Source of the DNA: Hericium rajendrae
Lineage: Eukaryota > Basidiomycota > Agaricomycetes > Russulales > Hericiaceae
DNA: 64,000 nt
Assembly (NCBI GenBank): GCA_033439255.1
Contig: CM065878.1
Location: 1,178,001 to 1,242,000, forward strand
Direction: 5' to 3'
Position numbers and translations under genes: made by a program. Under the pieces are notes generated by a model. The model made no database searches. It had not been told where the DNA came from and was given only the letters and a program-made list of their open reading frames with translations. Of the stretch, positions 35,021-48,700 are shown piece after piece (position 1 is the stretch's first letter; each line of letters opens with the position of its first letter).

Positions 35021-38000
35021 ATGTCCAACCCGGAGGCGGCATGTTATACGGTCGTCAATGACGATATTTCAGAGACGCCGTCCACCCAAGATTTGCGCAA
35101 TGCTCTCCAGAAGGGTTCGGACGAGGTCAAGATTGACACGTTGCGGAAGATCATAATCTCGACAATTAATGGGAATCATCAAGTCAGTACTTTCAGATTG
35201 CGAGGTCCCAGTGGTAGTTAATCCTTGTCTTGTGCAGCCCCAGCTTCTTATGTCGGTTATCCAATATGCAATGCCTTCGCGAAACAAGCAATTGAAGAAG
35301 TTGCTGCATTTCTATTGGGAGGTCTGTCCGAAATACGATGACAACGGAAAGTTGAAGCAGGAGATGATTCTTGTCGTGTATGTGAATCTTGGATTTATGC
35401 TTATGACAAACGCTAACCTCCTACAGTAACGCGATTCGCAATGACCTTGTGGGTAACTTTCATGCTACGTCAGTGCTGGTATTTACATCTCCGTCATAGC
35501 AACATCCAAACGAATATATCCGCGGCGCAACACTTCGCTTCTTGCAAAAAATCTCGAAGGAGCAAGAGCTCCTTGAACCGCTTGTCCCCATCTGCCGCTC
35601 ATGCTTAGAGCATCGACACTCCTACGTTCGCAAGAACGCAGTATTCGCCATCTACACGATCTATCGCGAATTCGAGCACCTTATTCCCGACGCGCCCGAG
35701 CTCATTCAAACGTTCCTTGCCGCGGAGTCGGACGCGACTTGCAAACGAAATGCCTTCGTGTTTCTTGCGAACTGCGCCATGCCAAAGGCTGTAGAATATG
35801 TTGTCCAGGTGTACGACCAGATTGGTGCTCTCGATGAGCTGCTGCAGATGGCGATCATTGATGTCATCCGGTTGGACTGCAAGACGGATTCAACACACAG
35901 GGTGCGTAGATCCCTCTGCTGGTATGACCTCTGACTTGAGTGCTCTCTTGAATAGGCGCGGTGGATACGATGCATCTTTGAACTCTTAAATGCACCATCT
36001 CATGCAGTGAAGTATGAAGCCGCGACTACGTTGACGAGTCTGACACAGAACGCTGCCGCGGTAAAAGGTCAGTCAGGATCAGCTGTAGCGCTTGCCGGTT
36101 GACTAACGATCCTTCAGCTGCTGCTTCCACATTGATTGACCTCGTGGTCAAGGAGTCGGACAACAATGTCAAACTCATCGTTCTCGACCGCTTGGACAAC
36201 CTGCGGTCGAAGCACGGTCGTGTCTTCGACGGGCTTATTATGGATGTGCTTCAAGTTCTCTCCAGGTGTGCATAGAGCCTGACAACCACTATGTCCGCTT
36301 GCTGAACATGATACAGTGCCGATATCGAAGTCCGCAGGAAGGCCATCAGCATTGCTCTCAACATGACATCAAGTCGGAACGTGGAAGAAGTCGTGCTGTT
36401 CCTCAAGAAGCAGCTGCAAAAGACCCAAGACCAAGAGTATGAGAAGGTAGGTCGCCACAATGGATATCCTTAGTATATGCTAAGCCATGAGCAGGCTCCG
36501 GAATACAGACAGCTTCTTATCCAGTCCATCCACGTCTGTGCCGTCAAATTCTCGGAAGTCGCAGCTAGTGTTGTCCATGCCCTCATGGAGTTCCTCGGCG
36601 ATTCTAACAACCCGTCGGCGCTGGACGTCGTTGCGTTTGTTCGGCAAGTTTCTTCTCTCAGTATGAAGCTTAAAGCTTGAATCCTAATCTGCGCCTCTTA
36701 TTCCTATAGCGAGGTTGTCGAGAAATTCCCTCCGCTTCGGCCATCAATCACGGAGCGCCTCATCCAGACTCTGCCTGAGATCAAATCAGGAAAGGTGTTC
36801 CGCGGCGTACTGTGGATCCTGGGCGAGTATGTGGAGAATGCGAACGACATCCTCGACGCCTTCCAGGAGCTGCGGAAAGTCATCGGCGAAATTCCCATTC
36901 TTGCATCAGAGCAGCGCCTCCTCGACGAAGCGAGCGCCCAGGACGAGGAGAAAAAGGAGGAAGAATCGAAGAAAGAGAGTGCGCCCCCCATCAGCGCCAG
37001 ACCGAAGGTCCTTGCCGACGGTACTTATGCAACTGAGACGGCCTTCACGAGCACGGTGACTGCAAGGCTCGAAGCGGTGAAGGCTGCTGCCAAGCCTCCT
37101 CTGCGCAGTAAGTATCGCGACCTTCTCTTAATACACTGATTCTCATGTTGTTTCAGCTCTGATTTTGGGCGGTGATTTCTTCACGGGCTCCGTTCTTGCC
37201 TCGACTTTGACCAAATTGGTCCTTCGATTCTCTGAACAGTCACAGGATCGGAAGAAGTCGAACTCACTTCAAGCCGAGGTATGTCGATTTCCAGACAATC
37301 GTTGACTTCAATTGATGGTTTTACTTGGGTAGGCTATGCTTATAATGACGTCCGTCATTCGCGTCGGCCAATCGAAGTTTGTCAGTGTTTCGATCGACGA
37401 GGACTCGCACGAGCGCATTCTGAACTGCATCCAAACGCTGAGCTCGCTTGAAGAGAAGCCCGTCGTTCATGAGGTGTTCCTGGGCGATACAAAAGCTGCG
37501 TACTCGAAGATGGTCGCGGCGCAGGAGGTAGATGTCTACCTTAACGTCAAGCTGCTCCGTACTCAATCATTTCCCGATGCTTGCAGAAGAGGGCAGCCGA
37601 AAAGAGAGAACTCGAGGCCACGAAGGAGAGCATCGTCCAAGTCGACGATGTCCTTTCGTTCAGGCAGTTCTCGAAGAAAGCTGCAGATGATGTCATCGAT
37701 GTAGGGCCGACTGAGCGCCACGATAGCAGATCTCATATTGACTTCCATTCTATATCAGTACGACGAGGATGTCGGTCGTGCCACGGGTGCTGGCGAGGTC
37801 CATGAAGACTTTATCTCGAACCTGAGCCGCATTACTCAGCTCACAGGTCCGTGTCCTAGCTTCTGGCTGTTCTAGGCGGCATGTGACCATCTCTCGCAGG
37901 TTTTTCCGATCCTATCTATGCGGAAGCGTACGTCAAAGTACACGGGTTCGACATTCTATTGGGTCAGACCTTTTCCAACCGTTTTCGTGCACGGTGCTAA

Positions 38001-38783
38001 ACATGTCAATAGATGTCCTGCTTGTAAACCAGACGGCGGACACATTGCAGAATCTATGTCTGGACTTTGCTACTCTAGGCGACTTGAAGCTTGTGGAGCG
38101 ACCAGCCGTGTACACCATTGCACCGCACGGTTTCCAAAGCATCAAGGCGACGATCAAGGTCTCCTCGACGGAAACCGGTGTGATCTTCGGCAGCATCCTT
38201 TGGGAGGGACCCAACCTTTCGGAACAGGCTGTTATTCTCAATGACATTCACATCGATATCATGGACTACATTAAGCCTGCATACTGCACGGAGGCTCAGG
38301 TATGTCGTCTCGATGAGGATCTTTGTTCATCGTTTTAACCGCACTCGATAGTTCCGCAGCATGTGGACAGAGTTCGAATGGGAGAACCGGGTCAACGTGT
38401 CGACCACGATGTCGTATGTATCTCCGTCTGCCAGAGCCAGAGCCCGGTTGTGCTGACATATCCCGCAGCGACCCGAGGGACTATCTTAAGCACATCATGA
38501 AATCGACCAACATGTCATGTCTGACGCCAGAGGGGGCGATGTCGGGAGATTGCGACTTCCTGTCGGCCAACATGTACGCTCGCAGCTTGTTTGGTAAGCA
38601 CGTTGGGGTTCTTGGCGGTCCGGGCGGATGACTCACGGCTGCGGTGCAGGAGAGGATGCGTTAGCCAACCTGAGCATTGAACGGACCGAAGCTGGTACGA
38701 TCACGGGCCATGTCCGTATTCGTAGCAAGACTCAGGGCATCGCGCTGTCGCTCGGAGACAGAATAACGATGGGTGCGGCCTAA
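35021..38783 (+). CDS. SEC26: Coatomer subunit beta (beta-COP)
   Basis: The start at 35021 ([15 protein letters not shown]) leads into adaptin-like HEAT repeats: [80 protein letters not shown]. An acidic Lys/Glu linker follows ([16 protein letters not shown]), then the C-terminal appendage with [40 protein letters not shown] and the end [24 protein letters not shown]-stop. More than ten short introns are present and most join cleanly. Length is near the family norm (about 970). Beta-COP is part of the COPI coat acting in Golgi-to-ER retrograde transport. Confidence 0.93.
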
Positions 38784-39559
38784 TTTCATGGCTGTACTTT
38801 CTCTAGCTAATTATTGTGGCTGATTCGTAGCCCAGAAGGATAACAAGCTCTCCGCATAATTATAGAGTGTATGTATATCTGGGTGTTTTTGTGATAATGG
38901 ACGTTTTCTTCTTCTGCATTATGCGTTCTGTGCGTCAATTCTTTCCGATGATCGGTCTTTGTCGAGTATTAGTCACTAGGTGAACGTTCGATTACCATGA
39001 ATAAGCCCCCGTTGTCGCCACTTAACGCGCTGAAGGCGACCCACTTGGGCCGCGACTACGTTTGCAATGCTGCGTTGTGATCACCAATACTGTTACTTGA
39101 CCTTGGGGTTGGCGCAAATTAATCTTGAGCGCTTACACAGTGTCAAAGCCGAGACTAGAGCATTTGTGTTCGAAAGCGATTTGGATATTTTCTGTGACAT
39201 AACGCGGAAGACAGCAAGCAACGGTCGAAATGAAGAAACGTTGAAGTTGGTGCTTCCGCTCGAGGGGATATGGACATTTCTAACTGTCTCGCAGCTGCAG
39301 GCCAAGATCAATGTCCCGGTGCTCGACCAATCCGTCGCGCCGTGCAAATCATCATCGGAGCTTGGATCTTGATCATGACCTCGAGCTCCACAACGTGTTT
39401 GAAACTTTCATAGTAATCATACACCCTTTGCATGTCGGTCCGCCAACGCATGGCGACTCTTGTGCGGGGCACAACGCATCCTTATGCCCGAAAATTTCAA
39501 TGCTCTTCATTGCAAGTACGGAGCTACTGTCCTCGCCGTTACGGCGTTTGGACTCCGTG

Positions 39560-39567
39560 TCCGCGGA
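39560..39567. promoter_or_regulatory. TCCGCGGA palindrome, PDRE-like
   Basis: An exact TCCGCGGA lies 482-489 bp upstream of the PDR transporter ATG. In Saccharomyces this 8-mer is the pleiotropic drug response element bound by the Zn2Cys6 factors Pdr1/Pdr3. A chance match is possible and no basidiomycete factor is implied. Confidence 0.3.
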
Positions 39568-39954
39568 ATTGAGTGGCTTGCCTCCACGTTGCTGAACGTT
39601 GACCCTTGTTGTGACAGAGTTATGTAGCCCACATTGGACCGATTGAACCCCGTGGGCTTCTTGGAGCCTCTTCGTCCCTCCAAGCGGTCGAAGATCTACA
39701 CGGTGCCGGCGGCAGAAATACTCGGTGGGTGACTCGGCCCTGGACCAACAATGGTCGATGTAACTTATTTTCAATTTACGAAATTCGGGGCGATGAGTCA
39801 CCCTCATGTGGGTTAGGGCTTGGCTGTTTGGCGCGGACGCGAAGTGTTGTTCTGCGTGCGATGGAGGACTTCACCTGGAAAATTACTGATCTTCTTATCA
39901 AGCAGCCTTTCTCTCGCCATGAGTAAGCCATGCCGGCTATCTGTGTCTGTTAGG

Positions 39955-39960
39955 TATAAA
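39955..39960 (+). promoter_or_regulatory. TATA box of the PDR transporter gene
   Basis: TATAAA lies 89-94 bp upstream of the ATG at 40049, followed by a pyrimidine-rich leader. Position and match suggest the core promoter. Confidence 0.5.
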
Positions 39961-39980
39961 GCATTCGAATCACTGGCATC

Positions 39981-40052
39981 ATGTCTTGCTTTCAGCCGTT
40001 CTTTCCTTCACGTCGCTCGCTCTTTGCTCCCGTTCGCTCTAGGACGCGATGA
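39981..40052 (+). CDS. Upstream ORF overlapping the PDR start codon
   Basis: ATG at 39981 opens 23 codons (MSCFQPFFPSRRSLFAPVRS...) and ends with TGA at 40050-40052, overlapping the transporter ATG as ATGA. If the transcript starts upstream of 39981 this could limit or couple translation of the transporter. Transcription start is not known, so this may lie outside the mRNA. Confidence 0.3.
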   Translation: MSCFQPFFPSRRSLFAPVRSRTR

Positions 40053-43000
40053 GCGCCACGCCGGCGGACACCATAACGCTCAATGACGCCGCTCCTCCCC
40101 AACCGAGCGACATCCTGATCGAGCACCATGTCAATGTTGCCGACGCTGAGGCTCAGTTCAATGCTCTGTCGCGCCAATTCTCCAATCGTTCGGAGAAGGC
40201 GTCCAAGGGCTTCGAAGATGTCAAAGTCCTGGACGAAAAGGATGTCGAGTATGCTTCTGTAGACGATGACGCGCCATTCGACCTCAGGGATTATTTGACC
40301 TCCTCGAATGACGCGAACCAGGCAGCTGGCATCAAGCACAAGCATGTGGGGGTCACGTGGGAGGACCTTCAAGTCGAAGTCAAGGGTGGTGTTAATTACA
40401 AGGTGGGTGTTAATGTCCTCTCAACCACGTAGGAGGCTCATCGTCGTATCCCTAGGCTTATGTCAGGACTTTTGATAGTAAGAGTGACTTTGTTCTCGCC
40501 GTGTTCAGTGCCTAACGTTGTATCAATCTAGTGGCCGTGCTTCAGAGCTGGATGACGATTTTCATATGGATTTGGAACTTCATCATGAAGTTCCTACCGA
40601 CAAAGCGGGAGGAGACCACACCCATTTTGCACAAGTACGTGGTCCCCATATTTATGATCTTCGCGGCGCGTCTCCAACCAGCGTCTCAGGTCCTCGGGTG
40701 TTTTGAAGCCCGGAGAAATGTGTCTCGTTCTAGGTTGCCCGGGATCAGGGTGCTCAACATTCTTAAAGACGATTGCGAACCAGCGCGGCGAGTATGCCGT
40801 CGTTTCTGGTGATGTGCGCTATGCCGGTATCGAAGCAAATGAAATGGGCAAGACATACAAGGGCGAGGTCGTCTACAACCCCGAAGGTAAAGGCCACCCC
40901 TCCATTGTACCATATCTCAGTACTGACGTTTTTAATAGACGACATCCACATCGCCACTCTTACTGTAGCTCAAACTCTGGCCTTCGCTCTCAACACGAAG
41001 ACGCCTGGTCCGAATGGTCGCGTCCCTGGCATCTCCCGCAAGGAGTTCAATAACCAGGTTCAAGATGTCCTTCTGAAGATGCTGAACATTTCGCACACTG
41101 CCGGCACCTTAGTCGGCGATCAATTCGTTCGTGGCGTTTCTGGTGGCGAGCGTAAGCGCGTCAGTATCGCCGAGATGATGGCTACGCGTGCACGCGTACA
41201 GTGCTGGGACAACTCTACTCGTGGTTTGGACGCCTCCACTGCGTTGGACTATGTCAAGAGTCTCCGCGTCATGACGGACGTCCTTGGCCAGACCACCTTC
41301 GTCACTCTGTATGTTCATCCCGCACCTCGTTTAGCCTCTTACTGATTTTGCAAACAGCTATCAGGCTGGCGAGGGTATCTACGAACTCTTCGACAAGGTG
41401 CTTATCCTCGACCAGGGCCACCAGGTGTATTATGGTGCCCCTTCGGAAGCGCGCAAGTACTTTGAGGGTCTCGGATACCGTCCACTGCCCCGTCAGAGCA
41501 CGCCAGACTACCTCACGGGTTGCACGGATAAGAACGAGCGCCAGTTCGCCGACGGCCGCTCTGCAAATGACGTCCCCTGCTCGCCCGAAGCCCTCGAACA
41601 GACGTTCCTCGACTCGCCCGTTGCACAGGACGTGCGCGATTCGCTCGAGAAGTACAAGTTGCTCATGGAGACCGAGAGGGCTGATCAGGAAGCCTTTCGC
41701 CAGGCTGTGCTGGACGACAAGAAGCGCGGCGTGTCTAAGAAGAGCCCGTACACGCTTGGATATACTGGTCAAGTTTGGGCACTGGCAAAGCGGCAGTTCC
41801 AGATGAGGCTGCAGGATCGGTTCCAGCTTATCACCAGTTTCGGCTTGGAGATCGTGAGTCTTAGCTGCCTATAGCTTGGGTATTTGCTGACGCGGACGGA
41901 GTAGATTTTGGCAATCGTAATCGGTGCGGCATACCTTGACCAGCCGCTCACGGCGGGTGGTGCGTTCACGCGTGGAAGTGTCATTTTTGTTGCCATGCTG
42001 TTCTCGTGTCTTGACGCCTTCGGAGAGGTATGTAGTGTCAGTCCTGGGACAGGATCCTGTTCTGACGGGTTGAATCGTTTATAGCTGGCTACACAAGTTT
42101 CCAGTCGCGACATCCTCCGCAAACAGGTGAGCAATCCTTTCAATGTACAGACTATATGCCTTGTACTTACCGTTCGTCAGACCAATTACAGTCTGTATCG
42201 TCCGTCTGCCGTCGCACTGGGCAACACGCTAGCCGACATTCCATTCTCTGCCGTCCGTATCTTCCTCTACGACATCATCGTCTACTTCATGGCGCACCTG
42301 TACCGATCCGGCAGTGCGTTTTGGACGTTCCACCTCTTCAACTACCTGGCCTTTTTGGCCATGCAAGGGTTCTTCCGCTCGTTCGGTCTATTCGTGGGTT
42401 CTACATTTCTCAGCGGTACACTGAATGCTTACTCACTACCGATGTAGTGCTCCAACTACGACACAGCCTTCCGCTTGTCTGTCTTCTTCATCCCTAACCT
42501 TATCCAGAGCACTGGGTACTTCATTCCCGTGGAGCAGATGAAGCGTTGGCTATTTTGGATTGTATGTGGCGTTTCCATCGTGGACTTGATGCTTTGCTCA
42601 TTTTTTCTTACAGTACTACCTAGATCCCATGACCTATGGTATGTCAAACGCTCAATGCGCTTAACTCATTTGCTTATTTGGTTATGCAGCTTGGGCCGGG
42701 ATGATGGAAAACGAGTTCAGCCGCTTGGACGTGAGTCTTGTTGTTACTTCTTCCATATACAATACTCAATCTTACTCCAGTTCAACTGTGATGGCACCTA
42801 CGTCGTTCCGAGGAACGGTCCGGGCATGTCGAAATACCCGTCAGTGATCAGGATTCAGAATCCTAGCATCGCCCTTCTGACCGATGCACAGAGATGTCCT
42901 GGGACCCAACCAAGTCTGCACGCTCTTCGGTTCGACATCCGGCAGCAGCTCTGTTCACGGGCGCGACTATATCTATGCCGGATACAATCTTTCCGTTCAC

Positions 43001-45378
43001 GATATCTGGCGCAGGAACTTCCTTGTGGTCGTTGGCTGGATCATCTTCTTCCAGATCACCCAGATCATCGCCATGGACTTTTTCCCTGTACGTCGTTTAC
43101 CTTGTCTCCTTAGAGTTAAGGACCTTCGACTAATGTGCATCGGATAGCAACAAGCAGGTGGTTCAACCTTCCGGATATTTGCCAAGGAGAACGCGGAGAC
43201 AAAGAAGCGCAACGAGGAGCTGCAGCAGCGACGGATTAAGAACGCTGAAGCTCTTCAGTCCGAGAAGATTGCGGAAATGGAGGGCATACAGAAGCGGGAC
43301 GGGTGAGTTGTCACATTCGTACAGATTTTTACGGCAGCTGACTTCGATGTTTGATTGTACTCCAGCTCTAACTTCGCTTCTCGGCGAACATTCACCTGGG
43401 AGCACCTCAACTACCACGTCCCAGTGCCCGGGGGTACTCGCCAGCTACTCAACGACGTTTTCGGTTATGTGAAGCCCGGCACGCTCACTGCTCTCATGGG
43501 TGCCTCCGGTGCAGGGAAGACGACCTGTCTAGATGTGCTTGCTCAAAGAAAGAACATCGGTGTTATTGCCGGCGATATCCTTGTCGACGGCCGTCCTCTG
43601 GGTTCCGATTTCGCCCGTGGTACCGCTTACGCAGAGCAGATGGACGTGCACGAGGGCACTGCGACGATCCGGGAGGCCATGCGGTTCTCCGCCTACCTGC
43701 GTCAGCCTACCGAGGTCTCCAAGGAGGAGAAGGACGCATATGTCGAGGAGATGATTGAGCTGCTTGAGCTGCAAGATCTCGCGGACGCCGTGGTGGAGAG
43801 TCTTGATGTTGAGGCACGCAAGCGACTCACCATCGGTGTCGAGCTGGCCAGCAAGCCGGAACTTCTCCTATTCTTGGATGAGCCGACATCCGGCCTGGAT
43901 GCTCAGAGCGCATGGAATCTAGTCCGTTTCCTTCGCAAGCTCGCAGACCAGGGCCAGGCCATCCTCTGTACGATCCACCAGCCTTCTTCCCTTCTCTTCG
44001 AGAGCTTCGACCGCTTGCTTCTGCTGGAGCGCGGAGGATATACCGTCTATTTTGGTGATATTGGTCCGGATTCTCAGGTCCTGCGGGAGTACCTCGCACG
44101 TCATGGTGCAGTGTGCCCACCGAACGCCAACCCGGCGGAGTACATGCTCGACGCGATCGGTGCTGGTATCTCTCCGCGGGTGGGCGATCGCGACTGGAAG
44201 GACGTCTGGTTGGACAGCCCGGAGTGTAAGCGTGTTCGGGAAGAGATTTTAGCGATCAAGGCAGCCGGAACGGCTAAATCACAGGAGAGCAATCAGAAGT
44301 CTCAGAGCTATGCAACTTCATTCCTGTACCAGCTCGCTGTTGTGACCAAGCGCAATTCGGTGGCGCTTTGGCGCTCGCCCGACTACGTCTTCACCCGCCT
44401 TTTCGTACACATGTTCGTCTCGCTCTTCGTCTCCCTGCCCTACTTGCGACTCGGCACCAGTCAACGTGACTTGCAGTACCGGACATTCTCCATCTTCTGG
44501 GCTACCATCTTGCCGGCCATCTTGATGAACCAGGTCGAACCTAAATTCATCGAGAACAGACGCATCTTCATCCGAGAATCGTCCAGCAAAATTTATTCGC
44601 CGGAAGTCTTTGCCATTGCGCAGCTCCTTGGGGAATTGCCTTACTCTGTTCTCTGCGCTGTTGTCTACTGGGTACTTATGGTATATCCTCAAGGATTCGG
44701 TCAAGGTGCGGCCGGCACGAATGGCACAGGCTTCCAACTCCTCGTCCTCTTGTTTGTGGAGTTGCATGGCGTTACGCTTGGCCAGCTTATTGCTGCCCTC
44801 ACACCATCAGTCCAGGTGTCTGTGCTGTTCAACCCATTCATTATGGTTGTTTTGTCGACATTCTGCGGTGTCACGATTCCTTACCCAACTCTGGCCAAGT
44901 TCTGGAAGTCCTGGTTATATGAGCTCGATCCGTTCACTCGTCTCATGAGTGCCATGCTCTCGACGGAGCTTCAGTACGCCTTATCTTTCGATTGAGCTGC
45001 TGATTTTTGTTCTGATAAATCATTCTAAAGTGGCCTAAAACTTACCTGCAAGCCTGAGGAGTTCGCGATCTTCAATCCTCCATCAGGCCAGTCATGCCAA
45101 CGGTGGGCAAGCGACTTCGTTTCGGCCTTTGGTGGCTACCTCGACAACGGCAATGACACCTCTGCTTGTCGCTATTGCCAATATGCAGTAAGTCGAGCAA
45201 TTCCGATTGAGAAGATTGTCACTCACCGTGTGTGTAGGTCGGCGAAGAATATTTCTTGCCGCTGAACATTCGCTACGATAACAGAGTGCGGGATGCTTTC
45301 ATCCTGTTCTGTTTCTTCATATTCAATTTCCTCGTAACGATCGTTGCCTCACGATTCCTCCGCTATGCCAAGCGGTAA
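40049..45378 (+). CDS. PDR-type (ABCG) full-size ABC transporter
   Basis: About 1,480 residues in the order NBD1-TMD1-NBD2-TMD2. NBD1 has the fungal PDR degenerate Walker A (LGCPGSGCSTFLKT, Cys for the usual Lys), signature VSGGERKRVSIAE and atypical Walker B (CWDNSTRGLDAS). TMD1 spans about 41800-43090 with AIVIGAAYLDQPLTAGGAF and the extracellular Cys loop (LGPNQVCTLFG). NBD2 is canonical: GASGAGKTTCLDVLAQR, signature DVEARKRLTIGVELA, LLLFLDEPTSGLDAQS. TMD2 carries FVSLPYLRLG and PAILMNQVEP-KFIENRRIF, and the last exons end FNFLVTIVASRFLRYAKR-stop. Introns join in frame, including 42850-42890 before DVLGPNQ. The gene looks intact. Family members export xenobiotics, fungicides and sterols at the plasma membrane; the substrate here is unknown. 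Confidence 0.93.
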
Positions 45379-45727
45379 TGACGGACGCCATCGACAAACG
45401 GATGCATCTCGTTGATCGCATATACCACACTAGATTTGTTATCTTCTGATCTCAGACATGTAGCCAATCTTCTCTTTCTTGTTTATCACAGGTCCTAAGT
45501 ACACGCATAGAGTTTTCGCATATAGGTACATATTTACATATCTTCAAGTTTCGTCGTAGGCAGTATTGAGTAGCGCCATGACAGTATGATCAATAGACCA
45601 TAATATTTGTGCGGAAAGTGGCATACGTGGGAGGAGGTAATTACGGCTCTACAACTCCGAGCGCAATGATGAAGCACATCTGCAGATAAATACAAGGATT
45701 CAAGCATGAGTATTGTGAATAATGTGA
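45379..45727. other. Convergent intergenic region
   Basis: About 350 bp between the PDR stop (plus) and the meiotic gene stop (minus), presumably 3' UTRs. Nothing else was recognised. Confidence 0.5.
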
Positions 45728-48700
45728 CTACTCCGGTAACTCGAACGAAACATCATGGATCACTTCTGAACGTCTAGAAATGGCGTCGTTGAAAATAGCC
45801 TACATCGCTGCGCTCAGCAGATGCGATGGGCCTGATGAGAAGAAACTCACAATACGTTGTTGGCCGACAAGACAGCCAAATTCTAACCTCTGATCCGGAG
45901 TCATGGCGAGGAAGTCATCAAGGGAGACGTGATGTAGAATGGCGGCCGCTGTGAAGGCGTTCATGCCTTCGGCAATGGCTAAGTTCTTTTCGTCCTGCAG
46001 CATGCAAACTCAGCAGGGTTATGTGCGCAGTATCGCGGGCCTAGCTCACCTCTAATTCTTCCTCACCTAACCATTGGCGGTCGTCCCATACTTGCAGCTC
46101 AGAGAGCTGTTCAGCTTTGTCCCCGAAAACTCTGGTATATCTCGCTGCTTCTTCTACTGACAAAGCGAAGGCGAAATAGATGGTTGATTCTGCACTCTTG
46201 GAGTGGAAAGCCTCGGCGATTCCCAAATCCCTCTTGAACTTTTTGACCGCCTTGATAATGGGAGGAGAAAAGGCGCAGGGAGCAAGGCCGTCTATAGTGT
46301 CCATAAACAGATCCTGCTTCGCAGAATAGGTCCCAAAGATGATACAGATGTGTCTGAAACACCAAGACAAGGCTTTCAGTCGCGATTGAAGCTCCCCGCT
46401 TTGCGAAGGCAGAGAGAACAGAGAGAAGTAAACCACAGCCGTATCAGGGTCCACGATCAAGTCAGCGCCGCCGAAAGTTTCGCGTTCCACCACGCGCACA
46501 GAACAGTCACGAGAAGAAAGATGCCGGATGAGAGAGTGTTTCTGAATCATCTCTAGAGATGCAAGGTAGGTATGGATGCTGAATGGCCTTGGGCCTGTGT
46601 CAGGTAAAGTCAAAGTATTATAGTCGACAAGCCGTTCTGGAATGCCACATGGGTCTTCTGAAGCTTGCTGAGGCGCCTTGACGGGCAAATCTTCCATGGA
46701 AGGAATGGTGGGAGAAGGCTCGGGGAAGCCTGTCCACGGTTTCTCCGAGCGTAAGGCCAAGTACCGTCCCAGCGAGTCCGAGTCTTGGGGACGCCCTAAT
46801 TCGCGTCTTTGAATCTTCGGAGACGGCGGGGGCACAGAGAGTGAGGCGTCAGTATAGTTCGAAACCGAGCTATCTGGCAAAGTCGACGTCGAGCTATCAA
46901 GATAATCGCATCCGAGAGTGATATGGTTCGATCTTACTATTTGCGAGACAGCAGGATAAGATATCTGAGAATCGAGTGACAGCGGAACGAATGTGTCAGC
47001 AGGCGTGTTGTCGTCTAGGTAGTCTTCCAGGGACAAAGGATATCCGGGAGAATGCATGGCCAGATGTTCTTCATCGACAACAGCCGCCACTGGGACATAG
47101 CTTGGGGCCGATGCGATCGGTACCATCTCGGCATCGTCAAAGTCATAAGTATCGCAAGGATCAAGAGTTTTCATAGCTGCAAGGCAAAGACCAGATTTAC
47201 GAGACACGGCGGTAGAGCATTCCGCATTCGGATCGTAGCCATGGGACTCTGTGCTGCCCAGTTTCATGCGCTTGTTATCACGGTCTTCTATTTCTGAAGC
47301 ATCATCATCGCTTTGGGCATCTAGTAATTCGTCACTTGATGCGCTCGGCTCTGAGAGTTCATCGCCACGAAGTTTGGCCGATCTGCGCCTCTCGTTTCTA
47401 GTTAGTGTCATACGCGTGTCGCAAAGACTGTCCAGCAAGTTCTGAGTCAAGTTCTTCGGGATCTGAAAAGGGGACCGGGTCAAGTAACGCAGCATCCGTT
47501 GCTCCTCGAAATCTATATCGTGAGCTGATTCGTCAGTGGCCAGTAATTCCTGCATATGTGCGAAGCTGTCGTCCACAACATCGGGCTCCGCTAATAAGGC
47601 TACTTGAGCCAAGTCCACATCCGTGGGGACTATATCATCGAATTTGAATGGCCTGGAAAATCAATGGAAGTAGTCTGCACGAGCAACACGAGAATCATTC
47701 ATACGGACCTCCATGACAGTTGTAGGGTGAGATCCTTTGCTCCTTTGACTTTCTTCATAAAGCTGAAAACTTGATTCTGTGCCGCAGATGCACGTTTCGG
47801 AGCAACTTGAGGCGCAATCAGGTCAATCATTATGTTAGGCATGAAAGGGTTAGGTCCATGTTCGGTGGGTTCGGGAGGTCTTATAACTGAAGGAGCATGT
47901 CAGTCAAACCAGAAAGCGGCCGAATGAGCACCTGCCTTCCATCAATCCAATATTATCATTATCATCGTCGACAAGCTGCTCACGAGCAATGAGGTCCAAC
48001 GGGTCGACGGTAACGATATCATGAAGGAGCCTCAGGTCGTGGAATGGGTCATCGCTGCTGTCTGGCCATTTCGGCGACGTAGATCGTTGAGATCTTTGTC
48101 CATCGACTACGGTGGGCGGTTCACCCAACAGCGATAGAGTAGCCATCTGAGGGGAGCACAGCTGCGATTTGGGCGATGTTACGATACTCGGCTCGTCAAA
48201 TCTTTGAATGAAAGGTGAGACGAAGTCGAACAAGCTGGCGGGACGTCCTTGAGCTCTAATAACAACGAGAACGACATGCAGTTACCTGTTCCCCTCTCCG
48301 AGATATGGAGGTTTCTCCCGGATACCACCAATGCTTGTCCTTCGCGGCATCACGACCTCATCTATAGAGGGACATAATAAGCTAGTGTCAGACTGGATAC
48401 CTGACTTACTTTGACACACCTAGTTTCAATTGTGCCAACTTATTGATTGGTACATGCCTCGGTTCTGGCGATTCTAGAAGCAACTCATCGATTTCGCTAG
48501 AAATATCTGCTAAGGACGGCGTTGCCGGAGAAGACGGCATTTCAATCGCCTCTGAGTAAAAATCCCAGTCAGATGGGTCTCAGAAAATGGAAAAAATTGC
48601 AGCTCACGCCATCCGTTCACGACAACTGTATGCTGATCTTCTACGTCATCTTCGTCACTGTCAACTTTAACCATGGCCGCAGTGGAGAGTAGATCCGACA

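Larger units (their letters stand above)
38784..40048. other. Long upstream region of the PDR transporter
   Basis: About 1.26 kb between SEC26 and the PDR gene. A 101-codon frame (39067-39372) has no recognisable feature and is not called. The proximal part carries a TATA box, an upstream ORF and a TCCGCGGA palindrome described separately. Confidence 0.45.

Noticed and set aside
39067-39372. 101-codon plus-strand frame upstream of the PDR gene
   Set aside because: No motif, no splice-linked exon and atypical composition. It could be coding but there is no support.
45800-46003. Ending the SHOC1-like protein at the stop at 45800
   Set aside because: A GT-AG intron (45855-45803) gives a better, longer terminal exon ending VIHDVSFELPE; the residues before the 45800 stop read like translated intron.
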